A stretch of 56,522 nucleotides of DNA from Rhizobium sp. Q54 (GCA_945947575.1 CAMEYM010000020.1:1-56522); one strand, 5' to 3'. Numbered from the stretch's first letter, positions 8,828 through 16,897 are shown. Numbers and translations are program-made. Notes: generated from the sequence alone by a model not told the origin.

Positions 8828-9064
8828 ATGGTCGATCGTCAGTCGGGCGTCATGGGCATCCCCGGCCTTACTGCGTGGCGCGTCACGTTCCTGGTGTACG
8901 CGCTCGGCTACCTGATCTGGGTGGCGCGGGCGATGTACTGGGGCGCGCAGAACGACGTCGAGAGCTTCTGGGGATTCGTGCTCTGGCACATCTTCCTCTA
9001 CGGCCCGATGTGGCCGCTGATGCTCATCTCGCGCATCACGGGCATGGTGATCAGCACGGTCTGA
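8828..9064 (+). CDS. Small two-helix membrane protein
   Basis: The 78-residue product has two hydrophobic helices (about 17-34, VTFLVYALGYLIWVARAM, and 47-68), rich in Trp and Tyr. The ATG at 8828 follows a strong GTGAGGAG site in the cysK stop region, 8 bases downstream of that gene, so it is clearly part of the transcript. It resembles many small hypothetical alphaproteobacterial proteins. No function can be given. The position between cysK and sseA suggests a link to sulfur handling or simple co-expression. Confidence 0.7.
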   Translation: MVDRQSGVMGIPGLTAWRVTFLVYALGYLIWVARAMYWGAQNDVESFWGFVLWHIFLYGPMWPLMLISRITGMVISTV

Positions 9065-9068
9065 CGTG

Positions 9069-9908
9069 ATGCGCTCGGGCCTGCCTGACCTCGTGTCCAC
9101 CGAGTGGCTTGCAGCCAACCTCGGCAGCGTCGTTGTGCTCGATGCGACGTGGTTCCTGCCCACCGAGAAGCGCGATGCGGCGTCGGAGTACGTCGGGTCC
9201 CACCTTCCCGGCGCGGCGCGGTTCGACATCGACGCCATCGCCGACCGCACGACGCCGCTGCCGCACATGCTGCCGAGCGCGGCGGCGTTCGCGACGGCAG
9301 TCGCGGCGCTGGGCGTGAGCAACGACAGTCGCGTCATCGTGTACGATCGCAACGCGATGGCGCCTGCATCGCGCGTCTGGTGGACCTTCCGCGCTTTCGG
9401 CCATGATGCCGTCTCTGTGCTCGATGGAGGCTTCGCCCAGTGGACGCTCGAGCGCCGCCCGGTCGAGATCGGCGTGCCGACGCCGGTACTGGGACACTTC
9501 ACGGCGGAAGCGCGGTCCGAACTGATCGCGGACCTGCCGTGGGTCGAGTCGGTCATGCTCGAGCGCAACGCGCAGCTCGTCGACGCACGCACCGTCGGAC
9601 GATTCCACGCCACCGAACCGGAGCCGCGACCCGGCCTGCGCGGCGGACACATTCCCGGGAGCATCAACCTGCCCTTTCGTTCCTTGCTGACCGAGCGCGG
9701 CACGCTGTTGCAGGCGGCCGAATTGCGCGATCGCTTCGCCGAAGCCGGCGTCGATACGGCGCGGCCCGTGATTGCACTGTGCGGCTCCGGGGTTACGGCT
9801 TCGCTGATCGCCTTCGCGCTGCATCGCATCGGCGTTCCGGACGCGGCCGTGTACGACGGCTCGTGGGCCGAATGGGGCGCCCTGGCCTACACCCCGGTGG
9901 AAACGTGA
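9069..9908 (+). CDS. sseA: 3-mercaptopyruvate sulfurtransferase (tandem rhodanese)
   Basis: The 279-residue protein has two rhodanese domains. The N-terminal, non-catalytic one (about 10-130) has VIVYDRN and a Ser/Ala-rich loop in place of the active-site loop. The C-terminal catalytic one (about 155-275) has the active cysteine in CGSGVTA (about 237), the CGSGVT-type loop typical of mercaptopyruvate rather than thiosulfate sulfurtransferases. It transfers sulfur from 3-mercaptopyruvate to thiols or cyanide. A GTG at 9066 directly precedes the preferred ATG. The stop codon overlaps the GTG start of metC. Confidence 0.88.
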   Translation: MRSGLPDLVSTEWLAANLGSVVVLDATWFLPTEKRDAASEYVGSHLPGAARFDIDAIADRTTPLPHMLPSAAAFATAVAALGVSNDSRVIVYDRNAMAPASRVWWTFRAFGHDAVSVLDGGFAQWTLERRPVEIGVPTPVLGHFTAEARSELIADLPWVESVMLERNAQLVDARTVGRFHATEPEPRPGLRGGHIPGSINLPFRSLLTERGTLLQAAELRDRFAEAGVDTARPVIALCGSGVTASLIAFALHRIGVPDAAVYDGSWAEWGALAYTPVET

Positions 9909-11092
9909 GCGACACCAAGAAGGGGCACGGCGACGCGACCCGCGTTGCGCACACCGGCCGGGGCGGCACGCGCCATCATGGCGTCGTCAATCCGCCCGTC
10001 TACCATGCCTCCACCGTCACGTTTCCCTCGCTGAAGGCGCTCAAGGAGGCGACCGAGGGAACGCACTCCGACCGCGCGGTGACCTACGGGCGGCGCGGCA
10101 CACCGACGCACTTCGCGCTGCAGGACGCGATTGCCGCCATCGAAGGGTCCGGCTCGACGTTCGTGCTGCCGTCGGGACTCGCGGCGATTTCGGTAGCGCT
10201 GTTGTCGGTGCTCAACCCCGGTGACCACCTGCTCATGGTCGACAGCGTCTACGCACCGACGCGACACTTCTGCGACACCGTGCTGCGCACGCTCGCCATC
10301 GAGACTACCTACTACGATCCGGCCATCGGCGCCGGCATCAGCAAGGTGATCAAGTCGAACACGCGCGCCGTGTACTTGGAGTCTCCCGGATCGGTGACGT
10401 TCGAGATGCAGGACGTGCCCGAGATCACCATGGCCGCGCAGGTGCATCGCGTCGTGACGCTGATGGACAACACCTGGGCGACGCCACTGTTCTTCAAGCC
10501 GCTCGCGCATGGGATCGACATCTCGATCCAGTCGGTGACCAAGTACATCGGCGGCCACGCCGACGTGATGATGGGCTCGGTCACGGCGAGCGAGCCGTGG
10601 CTATCGCGGCTACGCCACTGGATTCACCAGCTCGGGCTGTGCGTCGGGCCGGACGACTGCAGCCTCGCCCTGCGCGGCCTGCGCACTCTCGATGTGCGCC
10701 TCGCCCGCCATCAGGCGAGCGGCATCAAGGTGGCGGAGTGGCTGAGCAACCGCCGCGAGATTTCGCGCGTGCTGCACCCGGCGTTGGTTGCCTACAACGG
10801 CCAAAGTATCTGGAAGCGCGACTTCACCGGCGCGAGCGGCCTGTTCGGCGTGCTGTTGAGGCCGTGCACCGACGAAGCTCTGGCCGACTTCATCGACGGG
10901 CTCGAGCTGTTCAGCATCGGATATTCGTGGGGCGGCTACGAGAGCCTGATCGTGCCGCAGGACCCGGTGCCGATCCGCACTGCGGTGCCCTGGAAGACGA
11001 CCGGGCGCCTGATCCGCATCCACGCGGGACTCGAGGATGCCGACGACCTGATCGCCGACCTCAGCGCGGGGCTGGCACGCCTCGCGACTTGA
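9905..11092 (+). CDS. metC: Cystathionine beta-lyase (PLP-dependent)
   Basis: The 395-residue protein belongs to the Cys/Met metabolism PLP family (fold type I). Visible motifs are VNPPVYHASTVTFP, the AVTYGRRGTPTH region and the PLP lysine in SVTKYIGGHADVMMG (about 213). YGRRGTPT and ETTYYDP favour cystathionine beta-lyase, which releases homocysteine, pyruvate and ammonia, over the gamma-synthase. The GTG start overlaps the sseA stop (GTGA), which indicates translational coupling. Its 3' end overlaps the oppositely oriented znuB by 32 bases. Confidence 0.88.
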   Translation: MSDTKKGHGDATRVAHTGRGGTRHHGVVNPPVYHASTVTFPSLKALKEATEGTHSDRAVTYGRRGTPTHFALQDAIAAIEGSGSTFVLPSGLAAISVALLSVLNPGDHLLMVDSVYAPTRHFCDTVLRTLAIETTYYDPAIGAGISKVIKSNTRAVYLESPGSVTFEMQDVPEITMAAQVHRVVTLMDNTWATPLFFKPLAHGIDISIQSVTKYIGGHADVMMGSVTASEPWLSRLRHWIHQLGLCVGPDDCSLALRGLRTLDVRLARHQASGIKVAEWLSNRREISRVLHPALVAYNGQSIWKRDFTGASGLFGVLLRPCTDEALADFIDGLELFSIGYSWGGYESLIVPQDPVPIRTAVPWKTTGRLIRIHAGLEDADDLIADLSAGLARLAT

Positions 11093-11870
11093 ACGCCGGC
11101 ACCGCGACACCGATAGCGAACATCAGCGCTGCCGCCAGGACGATTGCCGGACTGGCCGGCGCATCCCACAACAGCGACGCACCGAGCCCGGCCAGCACCG
11201 CCACCACGCCGATCGCAGATGCAGCCACCGCCATCGCCTCGGGGGTGCGCGTCAGGCGGCGGGCAGTCGCCGCCGGGATGATCAGCAACGAGATGATCAG
11301 CAGCGCGCCAACGATCTTGAGAGCCACCGCCGTGACCAGCGCCACCGCGAAGAGAAACGCGAGGCGCACGGCGGCGACGGGCACCCCTTCGACGGCGGCG
11401 AGCTCCTCGTGCACCGTCATGGCAAGCAGCGGCCTCCAGATGAAGGCCAGCACGCCGAGCACGACGGCACCACCGCCCCAGATCCACCACAGGTCGGCGG
11501 CCGCTACGGCGAGGATGTCGCCAAAGAGGAAGCCAAGAAGCTCGGTGCTGACGTCGCTGACGTAGACCAGGAGCACGAGGCCGAGGGCAAGCGCCGCATG
11601 AGCGACGATGCCCAGCACCGCGTCGTCGCTGACGCGCGGGTCACGGCGCAGCGCGACAAACAGAAGCGCGACGGCGAAGCACACCAGGATGGCGCCGGCC
11701 GTGACGCCGATACCGAGCGCCAATCCCAACACGACGCCCAGCAGAGCCGAGTGCGACAAGGCCGATCCGAACACCACCATGCGCCGCCACAGGATCAGGC
11801 TGCCGACCGGACCGGCGACCAGCGCCACCCCGACGCCGCCCGCGAGCGCGCGCCACAGAAAGTCGTACAT
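11061..11870 (-). CDS. znuB: Zinc ABC transporter permease
   Basis: The 269-residue protein has about eight transmembrane helices and the ABC-3 (metal) permease pattern, including GSLILWRRMVVFGSALSHSA and the loop near 140-150 (MTVHEELAAVEGVP). It imports Zn2+ across the inner membrane as partner of the ATPase encoded just upstream; the znuC stop and the znuB start are about 5 bases apart. The substrate-binding protein ZnuA is not in this window. The coding region ends inside the end of metC, an unusual convergent overlap. Confidence 0.9.
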   Translation of the reverse strand: MYDFLWRALAGGVGVALVAGPVGSLILWRRMVVFGSALSHSALLGVVLGLALGIGVTAGAILVCFAVALLFVALRRDPRVSDDAVLGIVAHAALALGLVLLVYVSDVSTELLGFLFGDILAVAAADLWWIWGGGAVVLGVLAFIWRPLLAMTVHEELAAVEGVPVAAVRLAFLFAVALVTAVALKIVGALLIISLLIIPAATARRLTRTPEAMAVAASAIGVVAVLAGLGASLLWDAPASPAIVLAAALMFAIGVAVPAFKSRGVPAPR

Positions 11871-11875
11871 CGGGG

Positions 11876-12658
11876 CTAATGGCCGTGCGGGTGATGATGA
11901 TCGTGCGCGAGCGGCACCACGGCGCCGGACGCGGCGTGGGCGTGGTCGTGGTGATGGGTGTAGACGGCCACGCCCGGCGGCAAGCCGCCGAACAGAGCCA
12001 AGTATTCGGGGTGCTTGCCCACGGACTCCGGCGCCCCCTCGCAGCAGACGTGGCGGTTGAGGCAGACGACGCGATCGGTCGTCGCCATGACGAAGTGCAA
12101 CTCGTGGGAGACCATGAGCACACCGGCGCCGCGTGCCGCGGCGGCGCGCGCGATGAGGTCGTAGAGGTCCGCCTGCCCAGCCATGTCCACGCCCTGGACC
12201 GGTTCGTCGAGCACCAGCAGGTCGGGCCGGCGCATCAGGGCGCGCGCCAAGAGAACGCGGCGCAATTCGCCGCCGGAAAGCTCCTGCAGGGCGCGACCGT
12301 CGAGACCGTGCGCGCCGACCTCCGTCATCGCCGCTTCGCGCTCCGCGGCCGTCGCCTTGCTGCTGAGCGACAACCAGCGCGCGACCGTCAGCGGCAGCGT
12401 CACGTCGAGGGAGAAGTGCTGCGGCACGTAGCCGATGCGCAGACCGGGTTGGCGCTGCACGGTGCCTGCATCCGGCACGATCAGCCCCATAGCGACGCGC
12501 AACAGCGTGGTCTTGCCGGCGCCGTTGGGTCCGACGACGGTGACCGTCTCGCCGCGATGCACCGAAACCTCGACCCGGTCGAGCAGCCGTTCGCCGCCGC
12601 GCGCCACGACAGCGTCGCGCACGAGCAGCAAAGGCTCGTTGACGGGTGCGTGCTTCAC
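11876..12658 (-). CDS. znuC: Zinc ABC transporter ATP-binding protein
   Basis: The 260-residue ATPase has Walker A GPNGAGKTT (about 41-49), the signature LSGGELRRV, Walker B LLVLDEP and the H-loop VSHELHFVM. Its C-terminus is extremely His-rich (HHHDHAH... ending DHHHPHGH), a zinc-sensing or storage tail common in alphaproteobacterial ZnuC. The GTG start at 12658 comes 1 base after the zur stop. Longer in-frame starts would add an implausible Arg-rich extension. It works with ZnuB and a ZnuA encoded elsewhere. Confidence 0.9.
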   Translation of the reverse strand: MKHAPVNEPLLLVRDAVVARGGERLLDRVEVSVHRGETVTVVGPNGAGKTTLLRVAMGLIVPDAGTVQRQPGLRIGYVPQHFSLDVTLPLTVARWLSLSSKATAAEREAAMTEVGAHGLDGRALQELSGGELRRVLLARALMRRPDLLVLDEPVQGVDMAGQADLYDLIARAAAARGAGVLMVSHELHFVMATTDRVVCLNRHVCCEGAPESVGKHPEYLALFGGLPPGVAVYTHHHDHAHAASGAVVPLAHDHHHPHGH

Positions 12659-12659
12659 G

Positions 12660-13157
12660 TCAGGCCCCGGTCTGTTGGCAGCGGCTACACAGGCCGCGCG
12701 CCTCGACCGTCTGCGCCGCCACGGCAAAGCCGAGCTCGGCCGCACGGCTGGCGATCTTGCGCGCCAGACCGCCGATCTCGATTTCCACCGCATCGCCACA
12801 AGCCTCGCACAGCAAGTACTGGGCAACGTGCCGCTGCTCCGGTTGGGGGCAGCCGACGAAGGCGTTGCGGGTCTCGATGCGGTGAACGAGCCCCTGCTCC
12901 ATCAGGAACTCCAGGGCCCGGTACACCGTCGGCGGCGCCGCTCGGGTGCCGTCCTTGCGCAGGCGCTCGAGGATCTCGTAGGCGCCGACCGGAGCGTGGC
13001 TCTGCCAGACGAGTTCCAACACCCGCCGGCGGTTCTCGGTCAGGCGCGCGCCGTGCTCGGCGCAGACGGCCTCTGCACGCGCGATTGCATCGGTCACGCA
13101 ATGGGCGTGATCATGGTCGCCGTGTGGGCGGGCGGAACGCTTGGTGGTCAAGGCCAT
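12660..13157 (-). CDS. zur: Zinc uptake regulator (Fur family)
   Basis: The 165-residue protein has a His-rich N-terminus (HGDHDHAHC), a winged-helix DNA-binding domain (LTENRRRVLELVW to PPTVYRALEFLMEQGLVHR, about 38-90), and a metal-binding dimerisation domain with CxxC pairs (LLCEACGD and GLCSRCQ) that hold structural zinc. It represses zinc-uptake genes when zinc is bound. It is the first gene of zur-znuC-znuB, and a 13-bp operator-like palindrome lies 32 bases upstream of its start, consistent with autoregulation. Confidence 0.9.
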   Translation of the reverse strand: MALTTKRSARPHGDHDHAHCVTDAIARAEAVCAEHGARLTENRRRVLELVWQSHAPVGAYEILERLRKDGTRAAPPTVYRALEFLMEQGLVHRIETRNAFVGCPQPEQRHVAQYLLCEACGDAVEIEIGGLARKIASRAAELGFAVAAQTVEARGLCSRCQQTGA

Positions 13158-13188
13158 GTCGTGCGCACGTTGGTGAAGTTGCGGCTTT

Positions 13189-13201
13189 GTTACTCTATAC
13201 C
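13189..13201. promoter_or_regulatory. Candidate Zur operator upstream of zur-znuCB
   Basis: GTTACTCTATACC lies in the divergent region between zur and hisI. It matches the reverse complement of the site upstream of the DUF2796 gene (GTTACTGTATAAC) at 11 of 13 positions, and it fits the bacterial Zur core GTTATAATATAAC at about 9 of 13. Position and pairing with zinc genes support a Zur box. hisI could be affected as well because it starts 24 bases to the right. Confidence 0.6.
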
Positions 13202-13224
13202 ATGATGCCGGCAGAGGAGCCGCC

Positions 13225-13650
13225 ATGCCCGACCCGCTCATCGACTCGTCCCTCGCCGGCGCCAGCCTGCTCGAAGCGATCCGCTTCGACGCCGACGGGC
13301 TGGTGCCGGCCGTCGCGCAGGAGTACAGCACGGGTCACGTGCTGATGTTGGCGTGGATGAACCGCACCGCTGTCGAGGCGACGGTGGCGTCCGGCGAGGC
13401 GCACTACTACTCCCGCTCGCGGCGCGCGCAATGGCACAAGGGCGAAAGCTCCGGCCAGGTGCAGAAGGTGCGCGAGATCCGCCTCGACTGCGACGGCGAC
13501 GCACTACTGCTGCTGATCGAGCAGAACGGTGTTGCCTGTCATACCGGCCGCCGCAGCTGCTGGTTCCATACCGTGCGGGAGGGGCGCATCCAGGTGCTCA
13601 CGGCGCCGGACGTCGATCCGGATGCGCTGTATGGCGCACCAAAGCCCTAG
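13225..13650 (+). CDS. hisI: Phosphoribosyl-AMP cyclohydrolase
   Basis: The 141-residue enzyme catalyses the third step of histidine biosynthesis (PR-AMP to ProFAR). Conserved features include VLMLAWMN, the SRSRRAQWHKGESSG segment, the metal-binding DCDGD motif, and the zinc cysteines in GVACHTGRRSCWF. The length is usual for the monofunctional proteobacterial form, with no HisE fusion. The ATG follows GAGGAG. No other his genes are nearby. It converges with the DUF3299 gene, their stops overlapping by 4 bases. Confidence 0.92.
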   Translation: MPDPLIDSSLAGASLLEAIRFDADGLVPAVAQEYSTGHVLMLAWMNRTAVEATVASGEAHYYSRSRRAQWHKGESSGQVQKVREIRLDCDGDALLLLIEQNGVACHTGRRSCWFHTVREGRIQVLTAPDVDPDALYGAPKP

Positions 13651-14141
13651 AACTTGAATTCATAGGCTTCGACCTTGTCGGCCGTAATGCGGTAGCCCGC
13701 CTCGGCAAGCTCGGTGTTCATTTCGGCCTGACGCAGTACGCCCGTCACGGTCACCGCATCGAACAGTCCCGTGATCCTCACGCCCTTGGCGCTGCGCACG
13801 TAGACCACCTGGTTGGGTGGCGGGGGCGGCACATGGATGCACGCTCCGATGTAGGGGACCAACAGGAATTCGGTCACCGTGGTTGCGTCGAGATCAAGGG
13901 GTACGACGAAGCCAGAGATAGCCACGCGCTTGCCGTCGAACTCCTTGACGGTACCGGCCGCGGCGATGGCGCCGGGATCGACGTCCAGGATGTTCTGGCC
14001 GTGCTGCACGAGACCCATGGCGACGAACGTCTGCAGGCCGGGAATGAGGTCCTCCCGTTGCAGTTCGATGGTCTCATCGGCGGCGCGCACCGGCGCGGCT
14101 AGGGCCAGAAGCGCGAAGGCAACGTACAACCAGGCACGCAT
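13647..14141 (-). CDS. DUF3299 periplasmic protein of the zinc-linked operon
   Basis: The 164-residue product begins with a Sec signal peptide (FALLALAAPVRAA). The DUF3299 domain (about 50-160) contains the conserved SGFVVPLD and FLLVPYIGACIHVPPPPPNQVVYV, where the Cys-His pair probably binds metal. It is the last gene of a four-gene set starting with the ZrgA-like DUF2796 protein. In Vibrio cholerae the related Zrg system is a zinc uptake system, so an accessory role in zinc import is inferred. The ATG at 14141 has GGAGGA upstream; a TTG directly before it is unlikely to be the start. Confidence 0.8.
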   Translation of the reverse strand: MRAWLYVAFALLALAAPVRAADETIELQREDLIPGLQTFVAMGLVQHGQNILDVDPGAIAAAGTVKEFDGKRVAISGFVVPLDLDATTVTEFLLVPYIGACIHVPPPPPNQVVYVRSAKGVRITGLFDAVTVTGVLRQAEMNTELAEAGYRITADKVEAYEFKF

Positions 14142-14152
14142 CAAACGTCCTC

Positions 14153-15403
14153 CTAGGTTCGGACCATCATGCCGTCGGCGACGGACAGACGATAGGCCCG
14201 CAGTGCAGGGATGACTCCCGCGGCAACGCCCCCGGCAAGAATGCCGAGGATCGCCAATCCTTCACGCGGGCTCGGCGCAGCGAGGGGCAGATATATACCG
14301 AAGCGCGCATCGACGATCGGCCGCGTCACGAGCAACGCAAGGTACAGGAACGCAACGCCCACCGCGACGCCGGCCGCAGTGAGTGCCGCAGCCTCCGCGG
14401 TAAGCAGCCCCACGATCGTGGCGGGTCGCGCGCCGACCGAGCGCAAGATCGCCATTTCACGGCGGCGCTCGTTGAGGGTTGCGAGGATCATTGTCGCCAT
14501 GCCGAGCAGCGCGGTCAGCACAGTGAGCGCCGAGACGATCGCCAACGCCGACTCGGCCGTGCCGACGATACTCCACAGCTCGAGCAGGGCGACGCCGGGC
14601 AGCACCGCAGTGAGCGGCTCCGCGGCGTACTCGTTGATCGCGCGCTGCACGCGGAACGCGGTCAGGCGCGAGTGCAGGCCGATAAGTGCGGCAGTGACGT
14701 CCTTGGGCGTGAGGTCGAGTGCGCGGACTTGTTCCGGCGTAAGGCCAAGTCCCGGAATGCGCGCCCCACCTTGCCAGTCGACGTGGATGGCGGTGATCGC
14801 TTCCAAGCTGACGTGCACGGAACGGTCGACCGGCGTGCCGGTCTTCGCCAGAACGCCTGCGATGGTGAAGGGCTTGTCGTTGTGCATCGCGAACGACGTC
14901 GCTCCAAGGCCGTGTGCGACAACAACGTGGTCGCCGACGCGGTAGCCGAGGTCCGCGGCGACGTCGGCGCCGACGACCGCCTCGAACAAGTCGGCAAACG
15001 GCCTGCCTTCGGCAAACGCCAACCCTTGGTCGCGCCGGTAGCGGTAGTGCTCGAAGTAGCCTGCGGTGGTGCCGACGATACGAAATCCAAGATGCGAATC
15101 GCCAAGCGAGATCGGCACCAGCCAGGCGACCTCTGGCCGTGATGCGATTTCCTGCACCGTGCTCCAACGGATGTTGTTGGTCGCGTTGCCGATGCGGAAC
15201 ACGGCGTAGAGAAGGAGATTCACCCCACCGGAGCGCGCGCCCAGGATCAGGTCGGTGCCGGAGATGGTGTCGGCGAAGCTGGCGCGCGCACCGGTGCGCA
15301 CCTTTTCGACGCCGAGCAGCAGCATCACGCTGAAGGCGATGGCCAACACCGTCAGGAACGCGGTGAGCCAGCGGTTGGCCAGCGACTTAAGTGCCAGGCG
15401 CAC
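14153..15403 (-). CDS. FtsX-like ABC transporter permease, zinc-linked
   Basis: The 416-residue permease has a first transmembrane helix, a large periplasmic domain (about 40-280) and three C-terminal helices typical of FtsX/MacB permeases, with the conserved RRREMAILRSVGARP motif in the cytoplasmic loop. The start is ambiguous: TTG at 15409 overlaps the stop of the ATPase, and GTG at 15403 gives a better N-terminus. Its pairing with the ATPase, the ZrgA-like DUF2796 protein and DUF3299 fits the Zrg-type zinc uptake system. The closest classical alternative, lipoprotein export (LolCE-like), is less likely with these neighbours. Confidence 0.82.
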   Translation of the reverse strand: MRLALKSLANRWLTAFLTVLAIAFSVMLLLGVEKVRTGARASFADTISGTDLILGARSGGVNLLLYAVFRIGNATNNIRWSTVQEIASRPEVAWLVPISLGDSHLGFRIVGTTAGYFEHYRYRRDQGLAFAEGRPFADLFEAVVGADVAADLGYRVGDHVVVAHGLGATSFAMHNDKPFTIAGVLAKTGTPVDRSVHVSLEAITAIHVDWQGGARIPGLGLTPEQVRALDLTPKDVTAALIGLHSRLTAFRVQRAINEYAAEPLTAVLPGVALLELWSIVGTAESALAIVSALTVLTALLGMATMILATLNERRREMAILRSVGARPATIVGLLTAEAAALTAAGVAVGVAFLYLALLVTRPIVDARFGIYLPLAAPSPREGLAILGILAGGVAAGVIPALRAYRLSVADGMMVRT

Positions 15404-15405
15404 GA

Positions 15406-16143
15406 TCAATGGCCGCGCTCCACCCGCGCGATATCGGCCAGGCGGAGGACGCGGTCGAATCGGCCCGCAAGGCTCGCGTCGTGGCTCACCATCACCACGG
15501 TAGTCGCGACGCGCGCGGCCTCGGCGAACAGCAGATCGAGGAACGCCTGTTGGCTGTCGCGGTCGAGGGCGGAGGTGGGCTCATCTGCGACAACGATCTC
15601 CGGCGCACCGATGAGCGCCCGGGCCGCGGCCACGCGCTGTTGCTGCCCGACGCTGAGGCGGGCGGCATCCGCGCGCGCAAGGCCGGCGTTGATCCCGAGA
15701 GTCTCCAGCAGCCGGGCCGCCTCCGCTGCCGTGCCGCCCCGCTCCGCCGCACGGCGGCGCCGACCGGGCGCGAAATGGAGAGGCAGGACGACGTTGTCCA
15801 TCACGCTGGCATAGGGCAGCAGGTTGAACATCTGGAACAAGATGCCGAAATGCTCGCCGCGAAAGCGGTCGCGCCGCGTACCGGGCAGGCCCGCGAGGTC
15901 GGTGCCGAGAACCTGGATAGTGCCGCTGTCCGGCGCGACGACGCCGCACAGCAGGCTGAGGAGCGTCGACTTGCCGGAGCCCGAGGGGCCGGCGAGCAGC
16001 ACACGCTCGCCGTGCTCAACGCGCAAGGTGTCCACGCTCAAGGCAAACGATGGCCGCCCGCGCCAATGGAACCTGACCGCGTGCAACTCGATCGCAGGCG
16101 GCGCGGCCGCGGTGGCAGCGCGCCCTAGCGCCCCGTCAGCCAT
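15406..16143 (-). CDS. ABC transporter ATP-binding protein, zinc-linked
   Basis: The 245-residue ATPase shows Walker A GPSGSGKST (about 45-53), the signature region LSVGQQQRVAAARAL, Walker B EIVVADEPTSALD, and the switch histidine VSHD. It is of the MacB/LolD subfamily that pairs with FtsX permeases. The start at 16143 overlaps the end of the DUF2796 gene by 19 bases, and its stop overlaps the permease start, so the operon is translationally coupled. Confidence 0.85.
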   Translation of the reverse strand: MADGALGRAATAAAPPAIELHAVRFHWRGRPSFALSVDTLRVEHGERVLLAGPSGSGKSTLLSLLCGVVAPDSGTIQVLGTDLAGLPGTRRDRFRGEHFGILFQMFNLLPYASVMDNVVLPLHFAPGRRRRAAERGGTAAEAARLLETLGINAGLARADAARLSVGQQQRVAAARALIGAPEIVVADEPTSALDRDSQQAFLDLLFAEAARVATTVVMVSHDASLAGRFDRVLRLADIARVERGH

Positions 16144-16670
16144 CGCAGCAGGAAGTTGCCGCGGTCGAGCCGCGGGTTGGCGCGGGTAACCTCGTATTCG
16201 GTCGGACCGCGTCCCGTCAGCACGGTCACCTCGATCTCTTGCGCGTTCTGGAACTTGTCGAAGAGCGGAAACTCGATGAACCGGATGCCTCCGGCGTCGG
16301 CGCACTTGAAGACGTAGACTGCCTCGAACTCCGTATGCGCGGCCGCCGCTGCTCCTGCGGCCGGCTGCTCGTATCCTTCCACCGTGACTTCGGCCTCGGC
16401 GACGGTACAGCGCGCGGTAGTCGGCAGCTGGACGATGCCGACGGGATTGCGCAGGGCCGCGGTAGCGCCCGCCAGCGCCGCCTCCTCGGCCGGGGTCTGG
16501 GGCGGGCGTTCGAAGCCCGCGATATCGGCGCCGGGCATGACGAGCTCGATGGCGAGCCGATTGCCTTCGAACGTCATGGTGGCCGTGCCATGCCCGTGCT
16601 GATGCGGCGCCTGAGCCGATGCCGCGGTCGCGAACAGTGCCAGCAAGATGGTCAGGCCGATCCGTCTCAT
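16125..16670 (-). CDS. zrgA: DUF2796 (ZrgA-type) zinc uptake protein
   Basis: The 181-residue product has a signal peptide (MRRIGLTILLALFATAASAQ), then the metal-binding start APHQHGHGTATM and the DUF2796 body with ELVMPGADIAGFERPP and a C-terminal ARFPL-like segment (IRFIEFPLFDKF). ZrgA-type proteins bind zinc and feed an FtsX-family ABC transporter. The gene heads the operon and has GGAGCGG upstream of the ATG. A near-perfect palindrome resembling a Zur box lies about 32-44 bases upstream of its start. Confidence 0.85.
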   Translation of the reverse strand: MRRIGLTILLALFATAASAQAPHQHGHGTATMTFEGNRLAIELVMPGADIAGFERPPQTPAEEAALAGATAALRNPVGIVQLPTTARCTVAEAEVTVEGYEQPAAGAAAAAHTEFEAVYVFKCADAGGIRFIEFPLFDKFQNAQEIEVTVLTGRGPTEYEVTRANPRLDRGNFLLRWLTGR

Positions 16671-16701
16671 CGCCGCTCCTCGGACGCTAGGCTGTACTGC
16701 T

Positions 16702-16714
16702 GTTATACAGTAAC
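16702..16714. promoter_or_regulatory. Candidate Zur operator upstream of the zrgA-type operon
   Basis: GTTATACAGTAAC is a 13-bp palindrome (GTTA...TAAC) located 32 bases upstream of the DUF2796 start. Read on the other strand it is nearly identical to the site before zur (11 of 13). It matches the classical Zur core at about 10 of 13 positions. Confidence 0.65.
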
Positions 16715-16751
16715 GCTCGCGGTCCGGGTCAAGGAGGGTGTTGACCTGACC

Positions 16752-16775
16752 CGTTGTATATGTTTGCATACGACG
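16752..16775. promoter_or_regulatory. Imperfect inverted repeat in the divergent region
   Basis: CGTTGTAT, 8 bases, then ATACGACG form an 8-bp imperfect inverted repeat (one mismatch) in an AT-richer patch between zrgA and the DUF2927 gene. This looks like an operator or promoter region for one of the two divergent genes. Confidence 0.3.
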
Positions 16776-16808
16776 TCGCTAAATCCGGACAGGAATATCG
16801 CTGGCCGG

Positions 16809-16842
16809 TCTCCTTCTCTCCCTCCCTCAAGGGGACTGGCGC
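16809..16842. repeat. Short intergenic repeat of the CTCCC/AGGGG family
   Basis: TCTCCCTCCCTCAAGGGGA is a member of the dispersed family that, when read through, translates to the familiar SPLEGGREG-type peptide. It sits immediately before the 22-bp hairpin. Other members are at 2826, 32078 and 33317. Confidence 0.5.
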
Positions 16843-16846
16843 ACAG

Positions 16847-16897
16847 AATACGAAAGCGCGGACGGCGGCTCCCTCCCGCCGTCCGCGCTTTCGTATT
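16847..16897. repeat. Perfect 22-bp-arm inverted repeat (strong hairpin)
   Basis: The left arm at 16847-16868 is the exact reverse complement of the right arm at 16876-16897. The 7-base loop is CTCCCTC. The arms begin AATACGAAAG and are followed by no T-run on either strand. The hairpin ends 46 bases before the start of the DUF2927 gene, so it lies in its likely 5' leader. It could be a bidirectional terminator, an operator or a mobile palindrome. Confidence 0.7.
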
